Origin: Lysobacterales bacterium CG02_land_8_20_14_3_00_62_12
GTDB lineage: Bacteria; Pseudomonadota; Gammaproteobacteria; Xanthomonadales; Ahniellaceae
Direction: 5' to 3'
DNA length: 30,960 nt
NCBI GenBank assembly: GCA_002785585.1
Contig: PEUI01000413.1
Coordinates: 836-31,795, forward strand
Shown one piece after another: positions 1 through 7,033 of the stretch. Each line of letters begins with the position of its first letter. The first letter of the stretch is position 1. A program made the position numbers and the translations under genes. The notes beneath the pieces are model-generated. The model was not told the DNA's origin and ran no database searches. It was given only the letters and a program-made list of their open reading frames with translations.

Positions 1-352
1 AACAAGCCGCCGTCAGCTCCGGGTTGCGTTGCATCGCCATGGCTACCGCAAACACCGTCAGTGGCAGGCCGCGGCGCTCGAACTCGCGAAGAATGCGCCA
101 GGCGCCGACCCGCGAGCCGTATTCGTAGATCGACTCCATACTCAAGTGACGATCTGGATAACTGGCAGCGCCGATGATTTCGGAGAGAAATTGCTCGCTG
201 CCGGCGTCGCCATGCAGCACACAATTTTCGCTGCCTTCTTCCAGATTGAGCACAAATTGCACGGCGATCCGCGCCGCGCCTGGCCAATTGGCGAACGGCG
301 GGTGGGCGCCATAGCCCCGCAGATCGCGTGGGTAGTGCTCGCTGGTAGGCAT
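1..352 (-). CDS. puuE: PuuE-type allantoinase (polysaccharide deacetylase family), N-terminal part
   Basis: This is the 5' part of a gene that leaves the window at position 1; about 117 residues are visible. The protein opens with YPRDLRGYG, then WPGAARIAVQFVLNLEEG, then SMESIYEYGSRVGAWRILREF. These blocks are characteristic of cofactor-independent allantoinases of the NodB/polysaccharide-deacetylase fold, which open the hydantoin ring of allantoin to allantoate in purine breakdown. I chose the ATG at 352 because GGAGG lies about 5-7 bases upstream; an in-frame ATG at 391 has no ribosome-binding site. The gene sits about 70 bp after gyrB on the same strand with no terminator between them, so read-through from gyrB is possible. 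The metal-binding and catalytic half lies outside the window, so a sister deacetylase cannot be fully excluded. Confidence 0.8.
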   Translation of the reverse strand, partial: MPTSEHYPRDLRGYGAHPPFANWPGAARIAVQFVLNLEEGSENCVLHGDAGSEQFLSEIIGAASYPDRHLSMESIYEYGSRVGAWRILREFERRGLPLTVFAVAMAMQRNPELTAAC

Positions 353-423
353 CGGGCCTCCGCCCTGGGTAAGCTGAGTTGGGTGCGTCATGTCAGCGAC
401 GGCGGCGGACAAGCGAACTTAAG

Positions 424-2835
424 TCAGACGTCGAGGTTGCTGACCTTGAGGGCGTTGACCTCGATAAATTGCCGACGCGGCTCGACGACATCGCCCATCA
501 AAGTGGAGAAGATCTGGTCGGCGGCCACCGCATCTTCAACACGCACTTGCAACATGCGGCGGGTTTCCGGGTTGACGGTGGTTTCCCATAATTGTTCCGG
601 GTTCATTTCGCCCAAGCCTTTGAACCGTTGCACGGTGCGGCCCTTCTTGGCTTCTTCCATCAGCCAGTCCTGGGCGGCGGCAAAGTTGGCCACCGGGGCG
701 CTTTTACCAGCGCGCATAACTTGCCCGCCAACGCCAATCAAGCCATTGATTAATAGTGCTATTTTCTGAATTGGTGCGTATTCGCTGCTGGTAAAAAAGG
801 CCTGCGGCAGCAGGCTTTCAGTGCTCAGCCCATGCAATTGACGGCGAATCCGCAAGGCGCTCGGTGCAGCGTCGCCGACGATCGCGGTCAGCACGTATTT
901 TGCCCGGCCCAGTCCGCGCCCGTTGATGCGTTCCGACAACGCATCGGCCCAGGCCTGGAACGCTGCCAAGTCCTGCAGCAAGGCATCGGTGACTGGCGCC
1001 GCTTCGATCAACGCGTGGAGCACCAGCGCATCGGCGTGCGCGCTCAATTTGTGCACTTGGTCTTTGGCACGCTGGTACAGCGTGAGCAGCTTTTCGAGCG
1101 CGGCACCGGTGATCGCAGGTACTTCAGTCGCCGGGATCAGGGCGGCATCGTCCACCGCGTTGTTGATCAGGTAAGTGGCCAGCGCCTCATCATCCTTCAT
1201 GTACATTTCCTGCTTGCCCTGCTTGATTTTGTACAGCGGCGGCAAGCCGATGTAGATGTAGCCGCGTTCGATCAACAACGGCATCTGTCGATAAAAGAAC
1301 GTGAGCAGCAACGTGCGGATGTGGGCGCCGTCAACGTCGGCGTCGGTCATGATGATGATGCGGTGGTAACGCAACTTGTTGATATCAAACTCATCTTTGC
1401 CAATGCCGCAGCCCAGGGCGGTGATCAGGGTGCCGACTTCGGCGGAGCCCAGCATTTTGTCGAAGCGGGCGCGCTCGACATTCAGAATCTTGCCCTTTAG
1501 CGGCAGAATTGCCTGCGTCTTGCGGTTACGGCCCTGTTTGGCGGAGCCACCGGCGGAGTCACCCTCGACCAGGAATAACTCGGAGAGCGCGGGGTCTTTT
1601 TCCTGGCAATCGGCCAACTTGCCGGGCAGCCCAGCGATGTCCAGCGCGCCTTTGCGGCGGGTGAGTTCGCGGGCCTTGCGGGCGGCTTCGCGAGCGCGGG
1701 CGGCATCCACCACTTTGCCGCAAATGGCGCGGGCGACGTTCGGGTTTTCTTGCAGAAAATCGCGGAGCTTGTCACCCATCACCGATTCGACCGCGCTTTT
1801 CACTTCGGAAGAAACCAATTTGTCTTTGGTTTGCGAGCTGAACTTGGGGTCGGGCACCTTGACCGAGAGCACCGCGATCATGCCCTCGCGCATGTCGTCA
1901 CCACTGAGGCTGACCTTGGCCTGTTTTTGCAGGTTGGACGCCTCGATATAGTTGCCCAGGGTGCGGGTGAGGGCAGCGCGAAAACCGGCGAGGTGGGTGC
2001 CGCCATCTTTTTGCGGAATGTTGTTGGTAAAGCAGTACATGCGCTCTTCGTAGGCGTCGGTCCACTGCAAGGCGACATCGACCGCGATGCCCTCGGCGGT
2101 GGTGCCGATAAAGCTGACCACCTGGGGATGCAGTGGAGTACGCAACTGCGACAGATGTTCGACGAAGCTGCGGATGCCGCCTTCGTACTTGAAGGTATCG
2201 GTTTTGCCTTCGACGCGTTCGTCCTTGAGTTCGATCAAGACGCCGGAGTTCAGAAAGGCCAATTCGCGCAATCGCGCACTCAGAATCTCGTAATGAAACT
2301 CGACGTCGGTGAAGATTTCCTTGCTCGGCAAAAACCGCACCTGCGTACCCAATTTGTTGCTGGCTTCCAGCCGTTGCAGCGGATAGACCGGTTCGCCAAG
2401 TTGGTATTCCTGACGGTGATGGAAGCCTTCACGCCAGATGTCGAGCCAGAGCGATTCCGAAAGCGCATTGACCACGGAGACGCCGACGCCATGCAAACCA
2501 CCGGAAACTTTGTAGCTGTTGTCGTCGAATTTGCCGCCGGCGTGGAGGACGGTCATGACCACTTCGGCCGATGAGCGGCCTTCTTCGTGCATGCCCACCG
2601 GGATGCCACGACCATTGTCGATTACCGAGACCGAGCCATCGGTGTGGATGGTGACGCGCACGTTGTCGCAATGGCCGGCAAGCGCCTCGTCGATGGAATT
2701 ATCGACCACTTCAAAAACCATGTGGTGGAGGCCGGTGCCGTCGTCGGTATCGCCAATGTACATGCCGGGGCGTTTACGTACCGCGTCCAGGCCCTTCAGT
2801 ACTTTGATGCTGTCTGAGTTGTAGGTATCGGTCAT
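424..2835 (-). CDS. gyrB: DNA gyrase subunit B
   Basis: ATPase subunit of DNA gyrase, which with GyrA introduces negative supercoils. Starting at the ATG at 2835 (GGAAG about 8 bases upstream) gives 803 residues, against 804 in E. coli. This start puts key residues at E. coli numbers: Glu424, Asp498 and Asp500 of the TOPRIM metal site (EGDSAGGSA; MTDADVDGAH). The GHKL ATPase part shows EVVDNSIDEA (about 42-51), DNGRGIPVG, GGLHGVGVSVVNAL (from 112) and the QTKDKL lysine loop (335-340). The C-terminal QRFKGLGEMNPEQLWETT block and the long insert typical of Gram-negative GyrB are present. Positions corresponding to E. coli Asp426 and Lys447, linked to quinolone resistance, carry the wild-type residues. 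A longer frame starting with TTG at 2862 runs through a leader hairpin and is unlikely to be used. Confidence 0.98.
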   Translation of the reverse strand: MTDTYNSDSIKVLKGLDAVRKRPGMYIGDTDDGTGLHHMVFEVVDNSIDEALAGHCDNVRVTIHTDGSVSVIDNGRGIPVGMHEEGRSSAEVVMTVLHAGGKFDDNSYKVSGGLHGVGVSVVNALSESLWLDIWREGFHHRQEYQLGEPVYPLQRLEASNKLGTQVRFLPSKEIFTDVEFHYEILSARLRELAFLNSGVLIELKDERVEGKTDTFKYEGGIRSFVEHLSQLRTPLHPQVVSFIGTTAEGIAVDVALQWTDAYEERMYCFTNNIPQKDGGTHLAGFRAALTRTLGNYIEASNLQKQAKVSLSGDDMREGMIAVLSVKVPDPKFSSQTKDKLVSSEVKSAVESVMGDKLRDFLQENPNVARAICGKVVDAARAREAARKARELTRRKGALDIAGLPGKLADCQEKDPALSELFLVEGDSAGGSAKQGRNRKTQAILPLKGKILNVERARFDKMLGSAEVGTLITALGCGIGKDEFDINKLRYHRIIIMTDADVDGAHIRTLLLTFFYRQMPLLIERGYIYIGLPPLYKIKQGKQEMYMKDDEALATYLINNAVDDAALIPATEVPAITGAALEKLLTLYQRAKDQVHKLSAHADALVLHALIEAAPVTDALLQDLAAFQAWADALSERINGRGLGRAKYVLTAIVGDAAPSALRIRRQLHGLSTESLLPQAFFTSSEYAPIQKIALLINGLIGVGGQVMRAGKSAPVANFAAAQDWLMEEAKKGRTVQRFKGLGEMNPEQLWETTVNPETRRMLQVRVEDAVAADQIFSTLMGDVVEPRRQFIEVNALKVSNLDV

Positions 2836-2852
2836 TCGGGCTTCCATCGTGG

Positions 2853-2870
2853 CCGAACCCAAAGGTTCGG
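2853..2870 (-). other. Stem-loop in the gyrB leader
   Basis: A perfect 7-bp stem (CCGAACC at 2853-2859, GGTTCGG at 2864-2870) with a 4-base loop ends about 17 bases before the gyrB ATG. It lacks a T-run, so it is not a terminator. It could influence ribosome access or mRNA stability; this is inference. Confidence 0.5.
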
Positions 2871-2960
2871 TGGAAATTGGGTGGTGCTGAGCGCTGGACT
2901 TCAGGGTCAGCGCGAAGGCGGCGCGGTGGGGGTCGACCAGGCGTGCAGTCGGGGCCGCGC

Positions 2961-2969
2961 AGTATATCA
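2961..2969 (-). promoter_or_regulatory. Candidate extended -10 promoter for gyrB
   Basis: On the minus strand the sequence reads TGATATACT, a TG-n-TATACT extended -10 (5 of 6 in the hexamer). The TGA is also the recF stop codon. No convincing -35 lies 17 bp upstream, as is usual for extended -10 promoters. It would give a leader of about 120 bases and an independent gyrB transcript. Confidence 0.45.
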
Positions 2970-4061
2970 GTCTTGCTGTCGGATGCTCCCCTGTTCCACG
3001 TGGAACAGGTTGGCGCTAAGGGTTCCTGGGGTATCTGGCCAAGCCACCGAACTGATCAGCAATTGTGCGCCGGTACCGGCTAACCAGCGGAGTGCAGAGC
3101 CCAAGTGTTGCGGGTCGAGTTCACTGCATAAGTCGTCCAGCAGCAAGATCGGCCACTCTCCGCGTCGGTGATGGAAGCTCAACAACTGCGCAAAAATCAT
3201 CGCCAGCGCGGTCAATTTTTCCTGGCCCCGAGACAAGTGTTCGCGAACCGGCACGGTGGCGTAGGTAAGCGACCAATCGCAGCGGTGAGGCCCGTAACGA
3301 GTGAAGCCGCGCTCGCGATCTCCGGCGCGAGTGTCAGCAAGTTTTGCGCGATGGTCAGCAGCGCCCAAGCCTGACGAATCGTTCCGCCAGCCCTCTTCGA
3401 ATTGAAAATGACATGCCCCAAGTTCCGGCAACAGCAGCCCACAAATTTCCTGCAAGGGTGGCTCCAGTGCTGCCGCTTGGCGTGCGCGCAGGTCACTGAT
3501 CGCGTCACCGGTCAGCGCCAATTCGGTTTCCCAAGGCTCAAACCAGGCATCGGGCGCGGCGGCTTTAAGTAGGGCGTTGCGTTGCTTGAGCGCGCGTTGA
3601 TAGCGCCGCCAGAGCTCCAGAAAATCTGGTTCCACGTGGAACACGATCCAATCAAGCGCGGCCCGGCGCAATTCACTGCCGCCCGAAATCAACAGATGCG
3701 ACCCTGGATCAAACGCCAGCACCGGGCAATGCCGGTACAGCTCGCTTAACTGTGAAACCCCCTGACCATTGATCCGCCCCTGCCATTGATTTGACTGCCG
3801 CTCCAAACCAATCCGACTGGTCTCACCCGTACGACCCAGCACCGTAGCGAACACGCTGACCGACGCGGCGCCACGCCGCACCAACACCTCGCGTCCCCCA
3901 GCACGAAAGCTACGACCGAAACTCAACAAGTGAGCGGCTTCCAACACCGAGGTCTTGCCGGCTCCATTGGGTCCGGTGAACACATTCAGCCCAGGGCGTA
4001 ACCGCAGCTCGGCCTGCTCAATCACCCGCAGCTGGCTGACCCGCAATTGCTCGATCCACAT
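2967..4061 (-). CDS. recF: DNA replication and repair protein RecF
   Basis: SMC-like ABC ATPase that with RecO and RecR loads RecA at gaps. The ATG at 4061 follows GGAGG with 8-base spacing and gives 364 residues (E. coli RecF has 357); the protein then opens with MWIEQLRVSQLRV. Walker A is GPNGAGKTS at about 30-38, the ABC signature region reads LSRGQEKLTALAMIFAQ, and Walker B is PILLLDDLCSELD. The gene lies between dnaN and gyrB as in many bacteria, but a terminator separates it from dnaN. The peptide FHVE appears twice (residues about 141-144 and 353-356) because two ParB-binding palindromes are embedded in the coding sequence. The stop codon overlaps a candidate gyrB promoter. Confidence 0.96.
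   Translation of the reverse strand: MWIEQLRVSQLRVIEQAELRLRPGLNVFTGPNGAGKTSVLEAAHLLSFGRSFRAGGREVLVRRGAASVSVFATVLGRTGETSRIGLERQSNQWQGRINGQGVSQLSELYRHCPVLAFDPGSHLLISGGSELRRAALDWIVFHVEPDFLELWRRYQRALKQRNALLKAAAPDAWFEPWETELALTGDAISDLRARQAAALEPPLQEICGLLLPELGACHFQFEEGWRNDSSGLGAADHRAKLADTRAGDRERGFTRYGPHRCDWSLTYATVPVREHLSRGQEKLTALAMIFAQLLSFHHRRGEWPILLLDDLCSELDPQHLGSALRWLAGTGAQLLISSVAWPDTPGTLSANLFHVEQGSIRQQD
2992..3007. promoter_or_regulatory. parS centromere site (perfect), inside recF
   Basis: TGTTCCACGTGGAACA is a perfect 16-bp palindrome, and the flanks extend the symmetry to 20 bp (2990-3009). It equals the parS sequence known from Pseudomonas and is close to the general bacterial parS. ParB clamps load at such sites, usually near oriC, for chromosome segregation. 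It lies about 2.3-2.5 kb from the oriC-like gap, within the last codons of recF. Confidence 0.9.
3628..3643. promoter_or_regulatory. Second parS site (15/16), inside recF
   Basis: GGTTCCACGTGGAACA differs from the perfect palindrome at one outer base; its reverse complement is TGTTCCACGTGGAACC, a natural parS variant known from Pseudomonas. It lies 636 bp from the first site and in the same recF reading frame, again encoding FHVE. Confidence 0.85.
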
Positions 4062-4090
4062 CGCTGTATCCTCCGCCAACCGCCAGCAAC

Positions 4091-4118
4091 AAAAAACCCC
4101 GGGCGAGCCGGGGCTTTT
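4091..4118 (-). terminator. Rho-independent terminator between dnaN and recF
   Basis: On the minus strand a 6-bp GC stem (CCCCGG/CCGGGG, 4097-4102 with 4108-4113) is followed by six T residues (4091-4096). It lies 23 bp after the dnaN stop and 30 bp before the recF ATG, so recF needs its own promoter or read-through. A TTTT run on the other side makes weak plus-strand activity possible, but no plus-strand gene ends here. Confidence 0.8.
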
Positions 4119-4140
4119 GCAACACCCGTGCGAACACCGC

Positions 4141-5241
4141 TCATAAACGCAACGGCATCACCACATGCCGGGCGCGATCATTCTCGGCGTCACGAATCAG
4201 GCAACTGGAATTGCCATCTCGCAGCAACAGCATCACTTGCAAGCCGCGCAACGCGGCCAACGCTTCCATCAAGTAATTCACGTTGAACCCGACCGAGAGC
4301 TCCTCAATGACGGTGTCGGCCTCCACTTCCTCGGTGGCCTCTTCCTGCTCCGGATTATGCGCCACGATCTGCAACCGATTCGGACTGACCTCGAGCTTGA
4401 CGCCGCGGTATTTCTCGTTCGACAAAATCGACGCACGCGCCAACGCCGCCTTGAATACGTCGCGCGACAACACCACCGACTTATCGGCGCCGATCGGGAT
4501 CACCGCCTCGTAATCCGGAAACCGACCATCGATCAATTTCGAAGTAAACACAAAATCGTTGCGGCGAACGCGAACGTGGCCTTTGCCAAATTCCACTTCC
4601 ACCGTGCCTTCGCCGACATCCAGCAAACGCTGCAACTCCAACACTCCCTTGCGCGGAATGATGATCTGCTTGCGTGCCTTCACCGACAATTCGATCGGTG
4701 TCTCACAAAGCGCGAGACGGTGACCATCGGTAGCCACGCAACGCAAAACCCCCTCGCGCAGATCAAACAGCAGCCCATTGAGGTAATAGCGCACGTCCTG
4801 GTGGGCCATCGCAAACCCGGTGCGATCGATCAACTCTTTCAAGGTCGCTTCGGCCAATGTCACCCGTTCCACCACTTCGATGTCATCGACCGTCGGGAAC
4901 TCCGACGCCGGCAAGGTCGACAAGGTAAACCGGCTGCGTCCAGCCCTCAGGGTGACCCGCTCCCCGCTTTGGCTCACCTCAATCAGGCTGCCATCGGGCA
5001 ACGCCCGAACGATGTCGAACAACTTGCGCGCCGGCAGGGTGATTTCGCCGGCCTCGGTGCCGTCGGCCGCGCAGCGCGCGAACATCTCGACTTCGAGATC
5101 GCTGCCGGTCAAGCCGACCGAGCCGTCCTCGACTACCAGCAAGACATTGGCCAATACCGGTAGCGTCTGCCGACGCTCAACGACGCCGACCACTTGATTG
5201 AGCGGCTTCAGCAGGACTTCTCGCTGGATGGAAAATTTCAT
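4141..5241 (-). CDS. dnaN: DNA polymerase III beta subunit (sliding clamp)
   Basis: Ring-shaped processivity clamp that tethers polymerase III to DNA. Starting at the ATG at 5241 gives 366 residues, the same length as E. coli DnaN. The N-terminus MKFSIQREVLLKPLNQVVGVV and the C-terminal HVVMPLRL match the family. A GTG two codons upstream (5247) is closer to the GAGG ribosome-binding site and cannot be ruled out, but the ATG gives the conserved MKF start. Other family blocks include TLPVLANVLL, FPDYEAVIP and the NVNYLMEAL segment before the C-terminus. It follows dnaA across the oriC-like gap and is closed by the terminator at 4091-4118. Confidence 0.97.
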   Translation of the reverse strand: MKFSIQREVLLKPLNQVVGVVERRQTLPVLANVLLVVEDGSVGLTGSDLEVEMFARCAADGTEAGEITLPARKLFDIVRALPDGSLIEVSQSGERVTLRAGRSRFTLSTLPASEFPTVDDIEVVERVTLAEATLKELIDRTGFAMAHQDVRYYLNGLLFDLREGVLRCVATDGHRLALCETPIELSVKARKQIIIPRKGVLELQRLLDVGEGTVEVEFGKGHVRVRRNDFVFTSKLIDGRFPDYEAVIPIGADKSVVLSRDVFKAALARASILSNEKYRGVKLEVSPNRLQIVAHNPEQEEATEEVEADTVIEELSVGFNVNYLMEALAALRGLQVMLLLRDGNSSCLIRDAENDRARHVVMPLRL

Positions 5242-5452
5242 CGTCACTTACCCTCGTCGGATGAACGAAGCGGCCCTGACTGCTGCCAAGATCGCCGGTG
5301 GTTGCGCTGGTTGTTGTTAGATCTTATATAAAGATGATGATGATGATGAAGGCTGGGGACAAGTTCAAGAACCCAGCGCAATCCCTTGTGTAGCACACCT
5401 TTCCGCTCTACTGCATCTTGTGTGGCAAGCCCCTTGAGCCCGGTGCATTATT

Positions 5453-5461
5453 TGTGCATAA
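5453..5461 (-). promoter_or_regulatory. DnaA box, perfect match
   Basis: TGTGCATAA is the reverse complement of TTATGCACA and matches TTATNCACA at every position. It lies 45 bp downstream of the dnaA stop codon. Confidence 0.75.
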
Positions 5462-5476
5462 AGTCTCCACCACCGG

Positions 5477-5485
5477 TTGTCCACA
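5477..5485 (+). promoter_or_regulatory. DnaA box, one mismatch
   Basis: TTGTCCACA differs from TTATCCACA at the third base. It faces the box at 5453-5461, and a weaker copy starts 11 bp further on. Confidence 0.6.
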
Positions 5486-5505
5486 GCTTATCCAGTGCTT
5501 GCTCT

Positions 5506-6849
5506 CTAACCTGATAACGAGCGCGAAAGCTTTTCCCAATCCTCGCGCAATTTACCATCGGTGCCGCGCAATTCGGTGATCAATCTAACCGCATGCAGCA
5601 CCGTCGTGTGGTCGCGTCCGCCAAAGGCATCGCCGATCTCCGGCAACGAATGCGACGTCAGCTCCTTGCACAACGCCATCGCCATTTGCCGGGCGCGAGC
5701 CAACTGCCGGGTGCGCCGCTTGTGCAGCAAGTCGGCCACCCGCAATTGGTAGTAATCGGCCACCAGCTTCTGGATGTTGGGAATGCTGAGAATGCGCTCC
5801 TGCAGCGTCAGCAGGTCGCGCAGCGCCTCCTGCGCAAACTCGATGGTGATCGCCCGGCCGGTGAAGTGCGCACGGGCAGCGAGCGTGTTCAGCGCGCCCT
5901 CCAGATCGCGTACGTGCGAGCGCATCCGCTTGGCCAGCATAAACGCCACCGCCTCTGGCAACAGCAAACCCTTGGTCTCGGCTTTGCGCATCAGGATCGC
6001 AGCGCGGGTTTCGAAATCGGGCGGATCGATCGCCACCGGCAGACCCCAGCCCAGCCGAGAAGTGATCCGTGGTTCCAGGTTCTCGACCTCTTTGGGATAG
6101 CGGTCGCAGGTCAGAATAATCTGCTGATTGGTTTCGAACAGCGCGTTGAAGGTATGAAAAAACTCTTCCTGGGTTCGATCTTTGCCCGCAAAAAACTGAA
6201 TGTCATCGATCAACAGGGCATCCACCGAGCGGTAACGGTTCTTGAAATCGTCCATGTTTTTGGCGTTCAGCGCCCGGATCATGGCGCTGAAGAACTGCTC
6301 TGAGCGCTGATAAAGCACCCGGAACCCCGGATTATTCGCCCGCATCAAATTGCCAGCGGCGTACATCAAGTGGGTCTTGCCCAAGCCGGTGCCGCCGTAC
6401 AGCAGCAGGGGATTGGACTCGCGGCAGCCCGGATTCATGGCCACCTGATAGGCCGCCGAGCGTCCAAGCTGATTGGACTTGCCCTCAACGAAGTTATCGA
6501 ACGTGTAATGCGGATCCAGATTCGATTCGAACTCGACCGCAGACAGTGGCGCCACCACCATCGCTACCGGCGTCGGCTGGCCGGTAGCCGCAGCCACTAC
6601 CGGGGTGCGCGCCAAGGCACCCACTTCAAAGCGAATCTCGGTGGGCGTGGTTGCCAGGTGGGCCGCAATCACCTCAATGCGCGCCTGAAAGCGCTCCAGC
6701 ACCATGTCCAGAACAAAACCATTGGGCGCCAGCAAGCGCAACATGCCGGCACTCTCATGCACCTGCAACGGTCGCAACCAAGTCAGGATGTCCTGGTCGC
6801 TGTATTCGGTTTCCAGGCGAGCGAGACAGCGCTCCCAAAGGCTAGCCAT
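5506..6849 (-). CDS. dnaA: Chromosomal replication initiator protein DnaA
   Basis: AAA+ ATPase that binds DnaA boxes and opens oriC. The 447-residue protein has domain I (SLWERCLARLETEYSDQDILTWLRPLQ, 3-29), a short alanine- and proline-rich linker (about 78-105), and the AAA+ core starting at YTFDNFVEGKSN. Walker A is GGTGLGKTH (152-160), Walker B LLIDDIQFF (212-220), and the ITSRL arginine is near 265. Domain IV includes KRRTRQLARARQMAMAL and the DNA-binding signature FGGRDHTTVLHA (409-420). No clear Shine-Dalgarno precedes the ATG, but the N-terminus aligns with the family. The gene is preceded by an adenine deaminase on the same strand, not by divergent rpmH/rnpA. Confidence 0.98.
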   Translation of the reverse strand: MASLWERCLARLETEYSDQDILTWLRPLQVHESAGMLRLLAPNGFVLDMVLERFQARIEVIAAHLATTPTEIRFEVGALARTPVVAAATGQPTPVAMVVAPLSAVEFESNLDPHYTFDNFVEGKSNQLGRSAAYQVAMNPGCRESNPLLLYGGTGLGKTHLMYAAGNLMRANNPGFRVLYQRSEQFFSAMIRALNAKNMDDFKNRYRSVDALLIDDIQFFAGKDRTQEEFFHTFNALFETNQQIILTCDRYPKEVENLEPRITSRLGWGLPVAIDPPDFETRAAILMRKAETKGLLLPEAVAFMLAKRMRSHVRDLEGALNTLAARAHFTGRAITIEFAQEALRDLLTLQERILSIPNIQKLVADYYQLRVADLLHKRRTRQLARARQMAMALCKELTSHSLPEIGDAFGGRDHTTVLHAVRLITELRGTDGKLREDWEKLSRSLSG

Positions 6850-6895
6850 AGGTATTCATGATCAAGAGGAGCGCCGACTGGGCGTTAAGTCGCGC

Positions 6896-6904
6896 AGTGT
6901 ACCA
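6896..6904 (-). promoter_or_regulatory. Candidate extended -10 promoter for dnaA
   Basis: On the minus strand TGGTACACT gives TG-n-TACACT with no good -35. It would start transcription roughly 40 bases before the dnaA ATG. The rest of the gap between dnaA and the upstream gene (6850-7033) is GC-rich and shows nothing else I recognise. Confidence 0.35.
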
Positions 6905-7033
6905 GCCACAGCCGCTACGCCCATTTGCCATGCACCCAGCCGGCGCCGCCGCAGACCAACCGCGAGTCGCCTTGGTCCGCTGGCGAGCCCGCGCAACCGC
7001 GCCGGCGTCGCCAACCGCGGCTGCCGCACCGGC

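Larger units (their letters stand above)
5248..5505. other. oriC: oriC-like region between dnaA and dnaN
   Basis: This gap has a cluster of DnaA-box-like 9-mers near its dnaA end: GGTGCATTA (5442-5450, two mismatches), TGTGCATAA (5453-5461, perfect), TTGTCCACA (5477-5485, one mismatch) and TTATCCAGT (5488-5496, two mismatches). An AT-rich stretch (TTAGATCTTATATAAAG, 5318-5334) runs into a GAT trinucleotide repeat (about 5333-5348) and is a candidate unwinding element. The location is a known oriC position in Pseudomonas and relatives, and two parS sites are nearby. The box count is low, so part of the function may lie elsewhere, for example upstream of dnaA. Confidence 0.65.

Noticed and set aside
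4165..5163. 332-codon frame opposite dnaN
   Set aside because: It is a shadow of dnaN with low-complexity composition.
5333..5350. GAT repeat as a DnaA-trio element
   Set aside because: DnaA-trios read TAG or TAA 5'-3' on one strand next to a DnaA box. This repeat reads GAT (ATC on the other strand) and is about 90 bp from the nearest box.
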